A stretch of DNA of 64,000 nucleotides from Desmodesmus armatus. Taxonomy: Eukaryota > Chlorophyta > Chlorophyceae > Sphaeropleales > Scenedesmaceae. The stretch spans positions 7,501 through 71,500 of the forward strand of contig VIIQ02000698.1 in the NCBI GenBank assembly GCA_007449985.2, given 5' to 3'. The translations under genes and the position numbers were made by a program. Positions 57,101-64,000 of this stretch are shown here, in pieces. The first letter of the stretch is position 1. Every line of letters begins with the position of its first letter. The notes beneath the pieces were generated by a model. That model was not told the DNA's origin. It worked only from the letters and a program-made list of their open reading frames with translations, and ran no database searches.

Positions 57101-60100
57101 GGTGGCATGCTGCCAGCAGGTGTGGCAGGCTGGCCGGCAGCAGTGCTCACAGCTGAGCTTGACAGGTGAGGCTGGGGGGCTTTCAAGGTGCTGATTATAA
57201 GACTGGGGTGCTCTTAGGGTTTAGTTACAAGAGTTAATTGCAAGCTTCAATTATTGCATGTATTGAATCTCAGGCACGGATACCACAAGGCAGGTAGGAT
57301 GTCTGTCATGTCTGGTCTGCATACCAGCCGCGCAGGGGGCCCATGCATGTGGAAGGCTGAAGTGCTTGTGATGCATTCAGCAAATGGTGCATGGCCTGAT
57401 AGCAGCTCCAAATGCCTCCCCAGCATTGCAGCAGCAGCAGCAGTATAGCAACACAGATACTGAATGATTTGCTTGATTGGCTGCTGCTGTGCATGTGTCC
57501 CTTCAGGCCGGCCATGTGTGCTCAGTCCCCATACTACCTCCCAGCAGCCACACAGCAGCAGCATCCAGCTGCGGCTGTGCACCCCTGACGGCACTGCTGC
57601 CACAGCAGTGCCCGACTGGTTCGACCTCACAGCAGCAAATGTCACACCAGCACAGCACCTGCTGCAGCAAGCCCTGACAGAGCACGAGCAGCACCAGCAG
57701 CAGGTGCCGCAGCAGGAGCAGCAAAAGCAGGACAAGCAGCAGCCTCGGCACAGAAAGCAGATGCAGCAGCCTCAGCAGCAGGTAGAGGAACTGCCACCTG
57801 GGAAACTCCTGGGAGTGCAAGTTGAGTTGAGGGTGGCGCAGTCAGCTCCATCACTCTCAACCGCTGCTGGCGTCAGCAGCAGTCACAGCAGCAGCACGGG
57901 CCTAGGCCCACAAAGGACTCATCTCCTGCCGTCAGCAGCAGCAGCAGCAGCGAGTGACACGCATGCAGACAGCAGCAGCACTCCTGAGCCCTCCCAGGCT
58001 GAGGCTTCAAACCTACTGCACAGCCAGGCCTTAAAACCTACCACCGGCGCACAAGGTGATCCACTAAACCGCCAGTCACCAATCAGGGTTTCCCTGGGAC
58101 CCTGGATGAGCCTCTGGAGGCGAGGAGGGGTGGCTGTACATATGAACCCTCAGCTGGGTTGCAGGGCCCTTTGTGGCTGCCAGGGTTCAACAAGCTGCAG
58201 CAGATCAGGGTTTTGGCACCAGCAGCTGAGCCAGCAGCTGCTACCACTCGCAGCAGGGGTGGTGTGGATGCAGCTGGGGCTGCAGGCAGCAGTGTTGGAC
58301 AGCAGGCAGGAGGCCAGCAGAGGCAGCAGCAGCAGCAGCAGCAACAGAAGAAACAGGACTTTGCCAGCCAGCTAAAGCGCAAGGGAGCCGGGGGTAGGGG
58401 CGGTGCTGCAGCTGCACCCAAAACCCCGGAACCCACCCTGGGTCCAGAGGACTTTCCAACCCTGCAGCAAGCACTGGGAGGCAAGGGCGTCAGGAAGCAG
58501 CAGCAGCAGCAGCAGCAGGCTGCAGGGTCTGATCCCAGCCTCTCCTCAACTGCCCAGCAGGAAGCAGCAGCAGTACTTGCTGCTGCCCCTGCTGCTGCTG
58601 CTGCTGCTAAGGCCAGCAGCATTGGGCAGGGCCAGGAGGCAGGTGCAGGTAGAGCAGCCGAGTCCGTACCAGACCAGCAGCAGCAGCAGCTGCTGCTGCT
58701 GCTGACAGCCTGGTCTCACATACAAAATAATGCTGCTGGTGGCGCTGCTGTGCTTCCTGCCGGTGCTGCTGCTGCTGTTGGTGGGAGTGGGGCACCCACT
58801 GGCAGTGGTGCTGCTGCAAGTGCAGCTGAGCAGGATCGGCAGCAAGGTGGTGGCCGAGGGGGACACAGGGGCGGCCGAGGTGGTGGCAGGGGAGCAGCAG
58901 CAACAGCAGCAGCAGCAGCAGCAGCCGGGGGTCCTGGTGGGCGAGGGAGGCATGGTGGCAGGGAGGCAGCAGCACAGCTGACAGCTGGGGAGCCTGCGGG
59001 AGCTGTGCTGACATCGCTGTGGATAGGTGAGGCCTTCTGCCACAATTTTTCTGCTGCATGCTGCATGTAAGCTGTGGCTTTCTGCGTGCGCGCACTCACA
59101 TGCCTGATGCTTGCACTCACACCTCAGCTCATTTGTACATGCCACTGGCCATGGTCATTGCCGTACGCCCACCAAGCTGATGTCTGCACAGCTTGCAGTC
59201 TAGTGTTGCGTCAAGGCACATTCGCTTTGCCCTGTGGATGGTTGCCTGTGTCGTTGCATGCGTTGTCCTACTAGGAGGGTTGGTGCAGTTGCACAAGCTG
59301 TGGGAGTGTTTTGTGACTATTGCATGTTGCGTGGCAAACTGTGGTGCAACAGAGTACGTGTTGCATTTGTGCTGCAGGCTTGGAATATGAGAGCTTGTCA
59401 GGCATGCGCGTGGTGCTACAGCCACAGCAGCTGTCAGCAATCCTGCAGCAGCTAGCCCCACAGCCACAGCAGCAGCAGCAGGCCAGCGGCACGTCCTTCG
59501 CTTCAGCAGCAGCAGCAGGGGCAGCAGCCGCATCAGCGGCAGGGGCGGCAGCAGCAGCAGCAGCAGGGGCGGCAGCAGGGGCAGCAGCAGCAGCAGGCGG
59601 CGTGTCACGTGAGACACCTCAAGATGCTAGACGCAGGCGAGGGGCCAGGCAGCAGCAGCAGCAACAGCCGCAGGGCGCACAGCACAGCATGGCACAGCAT
59701 GCCGCTTCACCAACAGCAGCAGGGACAGGCGCCGCGGGTGGCTGTGGCGTGCACGGGCCAGGTGTGCAGCTGCTGCAAGGGGATGTGCCGCTGTTCCTGC
59801 ATCCTGAGCAGCTGCAGCTTCCTGCCGGACAGGCAGCTTCAGAAGGCGCTGGCAGCAGCAGCAGCGGCAGCGGCGGTGGTGGCTCTGCAGCTGTGCCGTT
59901 GAGCATGCTGCAGTTGCAACGGATCCACATCCGCACGCCGCCTGGCCCCTTGAGGTTTGCTTCCCAGCCCCGGGTGCGGCTGTCATGGCAGGGTGCACAG
60001 CATGCAGGAGGCCTGGCAGGCATGCTGTCAAGGACACAGGTGGCTACCAGCACTGGCTGTTTGGCAGGCAGCGGCAGCAGCAGTGACAACAGCAGCGGCA

Positions 60101-60561
60101 GCAGCGTGACACTAGAGTGTAATGAGGAGCAGGTGCTGCCAGCTGACAGCCTTGTGGTGGTCAACCTGCCTAAGGTTTATGCGGCACCCAGGGACTGGCT
60201 GCACTCCCTTGGCTGCCCTGCTGCTAGCACTGCAGTAGCTGCAATTGAACCTGGGACCGCGGTGCGTGGTGAAGCAGCAGGTGGTCATGGAGGTGCAGGC
60301 AGCAGCAGTGCAGCACAGCCAGGGGCAATTGTGGCTGGTGAGAGCAGGCCAGCTGCAGCTGCTGTGGGGAGTGATGGCCCTTCTGTTGCGGCAGCAGGGG
60401 ACACAGTACCTGACCGCAGTGTGGAGATGGACTTTGTGCCGCTGCTGCCTGTGCTGGCCCCTGCTCAGTTGAGAGGGCAGGGTCGTGCAGCGGCGCAGCC
60501 AGAGGGTTGGTCAGGTTGGTTGTGTGCTGGCTCCTGGTTGTACCCTGTGGGCAAGAGCTAG
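54198..60561 (+). CDS. Unrecognised large Gln/Ala-rich protein with RGG box
   Basis: No family was recognised. Exon-like blocks, most with GT/AG edges: about 54212-54281 (EGWDDFEADGKWLIDGGSLL), about 54500-54685 (LIEAVGGLIAEKATAAVLQW), 54821-55149, about 55514-55786, 55979-56713, about 57000-57163, 57508 to about 58050, about 58060-59026 and 59379-60561. Features in order: Leu/Ala-rich helices; an acidic patch (SEDSWDEADEEGWEEV); long poly-Gln and poly-Ala from CAG repeats; EDFPTL; an RGG-rich box (GGGRGGHRGGRGGGRG); and a conserved-looking beta-rich tail (VVNLPKVYAAPRDWL). RGG boxes often bind RNA. A frame change lies near 58050. The start is unknown; the first exon would be within about 50 bp of the MscS start. 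It could be one gene or two. Confidence 0.5.
58320..58980 (+). repeat. CAG/GCA triplet-rich coding stretch
   Basis: Several (CAG)n/(GCA)n blocks, some of eight or more units, occur around 58327-58350, 58496-58520, 58590-58610, 58676-58703 and 58894-58925. In the coding frame they give Gln or Ala runs, and one CTG block gives Leu. Further blocks occur at 59464-59600 in the next exon. Confidence 0.85.
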
Positions 60562-61266
60562 GGCAAATGACGCTGCGCACTTGCTGGGCAGCATGTTGTG
60601 GTGCTTTCTTCTGCTGCACCCATCTCTCAGTAGTACTTCGTTTTGCTGCGCACGTCATTCGGTGGGCTGATGGTGCTGTTGGTTACCGGCACTCCTGGCA
60701 GTTTGAAAGGTGTCACCTGTCACCAGTTTTGCGCACGTGAGGACCTGACTCAGGGAAGATAACAAGTCTGCTGCAGGGGCCGTGTTGCAGCGGGAGAGTT
60801 GCTGGCAAATTGGCTGAAGGTAATGCAGTTTGGCGTGGGCATTGTCTGGGGCATTTCTTGAGTGTTTGTAGATGCTGTTGATGGGTCCCCCATGGGCGTC
60901 CTACAACTTGGATAGCATGCAGCTACACTCAAGGAAAATTCATAGTGAGCAACACTCCTCACTTCAAAGCATCCCCTTGCCAGTCACACATGCAGCCAGT
61001 TACATGAAGAGCCTGCCAGCCACCAACAGCAAACTTCCAAGGCCTGCACAACTCCTATCAATTCCAAACCAAGTGTGGCCAGGCAAACTCCACAGGGCAA
61101 TACTCTCCACCACCACCACCACTATCACCACCACACTCTCCATTACCAAGTACTTGTTGATACGCGACACTGCCACTCACAGCTAGCTATGCCACCACAC
61201 CAGGCAACGCACTGCAGCTGCTGCATACAGAGGCGCAGCAACAGCCAAGCACCAACCCAACACTCC
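60562..61266. other. Convergent intergenic region
   Basis: About 0.7 kb between the ends of the Gln/Ala-rich gene (plus) and the LRR gene (minus). A short CACCAC/CATCAC-rich run lies at 61110-61140. A TTACA near 61000 is a possible minus-strand TGTAA signal for the LRR gene. No other gene is seen. Confidence 0.5.
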
Positions 61267-63326
61267 CTAAACCCACTCGATCTTGTCCAACAGCGGCAAC
61301 TGGCTCAGAAGCCCACGCTCAACAGTATCAGAGACACCCATGACGGCCCCCGGCCCCTCCCCAGCTGCTGTGTTCTCGATAGCATCAAGCACCAGCTGAG
61401 TCAGGTTGGTGAGAGGGGCCAACAGGTGCAACGTCTCATCTGTGACAGCTATGCCGTCACACTTCATGCACTTCCACAGCTGCAGATTGGTCAAATCCGC
61501 TGCAGCCACCCAGATGAGTGGGCTGCTGAGGTCAAGGCCCTGTAAGTGCAGCTTGCGCAGCCCAGTCAGCCGCTGCATGATGGCTGCAATGCCCAAGTCA
61601 AGCTTGCCCCGACAGTGTGCAATTTTGAGGTCCGTGAGAGCTGTCAGAGCAGTGAAGTGCATCACGTCTGCTGGATTCAGTGCAAGGCCTGACACAAGCA
61701 GCTGCTGCAGCTGTGGTAGCTTCCTGAGGTATGAGTGCAGCAAAATGTCCCGCATGTCACCAAGGTGGTTTTGACCAGGCCCTGGAGCATCTGCTTCGTC
61801 GTCCAACTCCTGGCATTCGTGGTCGTTCTTCAGATACAGCTGCAGCCCTGTCAGCTGTGTGCCTGCAGACAGGGCGGCCAGGACAGGCTCCAGCTGATCC
61901 TGCCTGCAGTCCTCCAGCCCAACCGATACCTGCATAAACACAAACATATGCGATACAGCTTTGACTGTCCTGGTGACTGCGATGGTGGGTGGCAATTCAC
62001 GTGTTGACACACAAGAACCAACCTTGACAAACGCATCATGACATGTGCTGGTGAGCTTTGATACCTATGACATTCCACGAGCTGCTGCTGTAGCTATGGC
62101 GCTTCAGGAACACATACCAATACCAGCCACATTACCATCAACACAAAAACAAAGGAAGCCAGCTGTTCAAGAGACCCATGCACACAACTCACCTGTTGCA
62201 GCCTGGGCAGCCTTGGCAGCCGTCGCAGAAATGGCAGACATACATGGGGCCTGTAGAGATGCATGAGCTGCAGCTGCTGCAGCCCAGGGATGGCATCTGC
62301 TGCGCACGGCAACGTCAGGGCTGTCAGGCAGGAGGGCAGCTGCGACTGTGCGCTGATGCGACCTTGCATGCCGCGACCCAGCTCCAATGACAGCAGCCTG
62401 CTGAGGTGGCTGATGTTGAGGTCTGTCAGGGAGCTGCCTGTGTGGTCCAAGTCCAGCCAGACTTTGGTCAAGCTGGCTGGGAGCTGCGGCAGATCAGCCA
62501 GAAGCAGTCTGTCGGGAGCGGACAACTGTTCAAGCTGCGTTAGCTGCCCCACAGCTGCTGCAAAGCTGCTCGGGTACACAAATGGGGCTCTTGCCACTGT
62601 TGGCGCACAGCAGACCAGCACGCGCAAGGAGCGCAGCTGGCCGATGGCGCCACAGAATGCTTCTGTGAAGCGCGCTGGTGGCACATTCACCAGCATCAGC
62701 TCTGTGAGGTGGCTGCAGGAGGCCAGGCTGCGAAGGGCTGCTGGCCTGTGGACATAGTTGCTAGTGAACGACCGCAGCCGCAGCAGGGGCACAGGCTGGC
62801 TGAGGGGCTGAGGTCCACTGGACGCTGCTGCTGGTGCGCCTGGCGGGGTGCTGCTGATCTGCAGCGCGAACATTACGAGCTGTTCGGCTGCCGCCCAGCT
62901 TGCATTGTCCTCTGTCCTGGCTGCTAGGGCAAGATGCAGCTCCCGCAGCAGCCCAGCATGGCGAGGCAGCCATGCAGCGAAGCCAGTGATGGCATCCAAA
63001 CCATTCGCGCTGGTCAACTGCATCATCAGGCACCCCACTGCCTGCTGCAGCGCCTGCCTGCATGCGCTGCTCAGCTGCAGCAGCCTGGCTACGTCCCCTG
63101 TGCTGAGGTCTTCAGCATGCTGCACCATGATCTGCAGCACTTGCGCCACCTGCAAGAGTATGCATACAAGGGACAAGGGGGGGGGGTGATCAGGGGAGAC
63201 AGGCCAGGAGGGGCCACCTCTGGCATGTGCAGGACTACCGAGACACCAGCCACGTGGAGGCCATATCAGCGATGAAATACAAACCAAGGACACACTCACC
63301 ACCGCATCGCTGTTGCCGAGGGCCAT
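61267..63326 (-). CDS. Leucine-rich-repeat protein with F-box-like N-terminus
   Basis: Three exons (63326-63300, 63149-62193, 61929-61267) join in phase to 548 residues. Exon 1 codes only nine residues (MALGNSDAV). The next 60 residues (VLQIMVQHAEDLSTGDVARL, then LSSACRQALQQAV) resemble a divergent F-box: a helical block with a conserved Leu/Val-Cys pattern. The rest is irregular LRRs with LxxLxLxx strands: LRSLASCSHLTELMLVNVP, LPASLTKVWLDLDHTGSSL, LSRLLSLELGRGM, LTGLRKLHLQGLDL and LTNLTQLVLDAIE. Such proteins bind partners for ubiquitylation or act as scaffolds; large LRR families of this kind are common in chlorophytes. There is no signal peptide or kinase domain, so it is likely cytosolic or nuclear. 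Confidence 0.78.
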
Positions 63327-64000
63327 CTTGTGACGTGCGTCCAGATACCAGCCGCACTTGCTGCTGCGTCAGTGAGACAGGGACTATGACAAGCCCAAAA
63401 CATAGTGGTCTCACACTGGGACTCCAATGCACAGATTGGCAAGGGCCCATTAAAACCCGCGCCACGACAACCATGTCATGTGGCAGTTGTTGTACCTTCC
63501 CAGCAAAGGTAGCAATGATTGGAGGGTTGAGGATCTGACACAGAGACCCCAAACAAATTGGCCTGTCACATCAGAATGGTGCTGGCCATTCAAGTACAGC
63601 ACAGCTGAGCAGTCACTGAGTGGCCTGACAGCGACAGCGGCGTGAGACAATGCCCGGAACCGGGGAGGTAGCAAGATTTCCTGTGGAGACACTGGGAACA
63701 CACAAAGATGGGAACACAGAACACAATGTAACTAGCACTGGGTCCCCCACCGCCACCCCAGGCAACGAAAGCCTAACAAAGCAACCTCACAGTACAATAG
63801 AAGTCGTCCAGACCAAAGCTGTGAGTCCAGCAGCCCCATCAAGCCTAGTAGGATTACCTGCAAGCAGCACCACCACCGCGCAGCGAGCGTCAGGAACAGC
63901 CCACCAGGATGCCAGGAAGGAGCATGTAGGCACAAGGGGGGAGGGTGGGGGTCCTCCCCCACCCCCAGCGTAGGCTGGCAGCACCAAGTAGGCCGTCACC
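63327..64000. other. End of window, no certain gene
   Basis: This stretch starts at the LRR gene promoter. From about 63650 the + strand becomes A/C-rich and T-poor, like positions 1-647, with a 107-codon Thr/Ser/Pro-rich plus-strand frame (63650-63973). It may be the edge of another LTR element or the start of a gene outside the window; neither can be shown here. Confidence 0.35.

Noticed and set aside
58546..59145. Long minus-strand frames opposite the RGG/CAG-rich exon
   Set aside because: Triplet repeats keep all frames open; the products are Cys/Ser/Leu runs with no domain.
54198..60561. Identification of the large gene as the Rab3GAP catalytic subunit, from the acidic SEDSWDEADEE patch
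   Set aside because: The downstream conserved blocks of Rab3GAP1 are absent and the N-terminal resemblance is too weak.
1..64000. CRISPR arrays, bacterial operons or prophage
   Set aside because: No regularly spaced repeats; the genes are spliced eukaryotic genes.

Overview
The window is nuclear DNA of a green alga, most likely a core chlorophyte of the Chlorophyceae. The evidence is intron-rich genes with GT-AG introns, an octotricopeptide-repeat (OPR) protein, a plastid FKBP17-type isomerase, a ciliary CFAP161 gene, chlorophyte-type TGTAA polyadenylation motifs and pervasive CAG/CTG triplets. Species cannot be named from sequence alone. Exons were joined by hand from family similarity, GT/AG sites and phase; in most genes the phases close exactly.

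Layout. 1-5.4 kb: a decayed Ty3/gypsy-type LTR retrotransposon (minus) with gag-like, protease-like, RT, RNase H, PHD finger and integrase parts. 7.1-9.5 kb: nitronate monooxygenase-like gene (plus). 10.3-11.6 kb: 5'-truncated LINE (minus). 11.9-14.4 kb: CFAP161 (minus). 15.6-19.3 kb: secreted multi-saposin protein (minus). 19.5-23.2 kb: OPR protein (minus). 25.0-26.4 kb: hotdog thioesterase (minus), divergent from an FKBP17-like isomerase (27.0-29.8 kb, plus). 30.7-33.2 kb: fasciclin-domain secreted protein (plus). 33.9-36.4 kb: unrecognised disordered protein (minus), with two abutting perfect palindromes in an intron. 37.4-42.7 kb: zinc-dependent formaldehyde/alcohol dehydrogenase (minus), divergent from an NT-C2-domain protein (43.0-45.3 kb, plus). 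46.4-47.6 kb: small membrane protein (minus). 48.6-50.2 kb: SERINC (minus). 50.7-54.2 kb: MscS-family channel (minus). 54.5-60.6 kb: unrecognised Gln/Ala-rich RGG protein (plus). 61.3-63.3 kb: leucine-rich-repeat protein (minus). The last 0.7 kb has no clear gene.

The genes form no operon or pathway. They are a typical algal mixture of organelle-targeted proteins (OPR, FKBP17, probably the MscS channel and the thioesterase), secretory or membrane proteins (saposin, fasciclin, SERINC) and one axonemal protein. Intergenic spacing is tight in places: 195 bp between the OPR stop and the saposin start, 290 bp between the divergent dehydrogenase and NT-C2 starts.

Several otherwise convincing genes carry a single-base frame break at or near a short homopolymer, which looks like residual long-read assembly error as much as real mutation. 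The observations most worth a second look are the tandem palindromes (34244-34293), an in-frame 41-codon exon extension made by tandem duplication of a splice donor in the OPR gene, a GC-AG intron in the dehydrogenase, a 70-nt tRNA-like fold in an intron, a PHD finger inside the gypsy pol, and the unidentified 54-60 kb gene.
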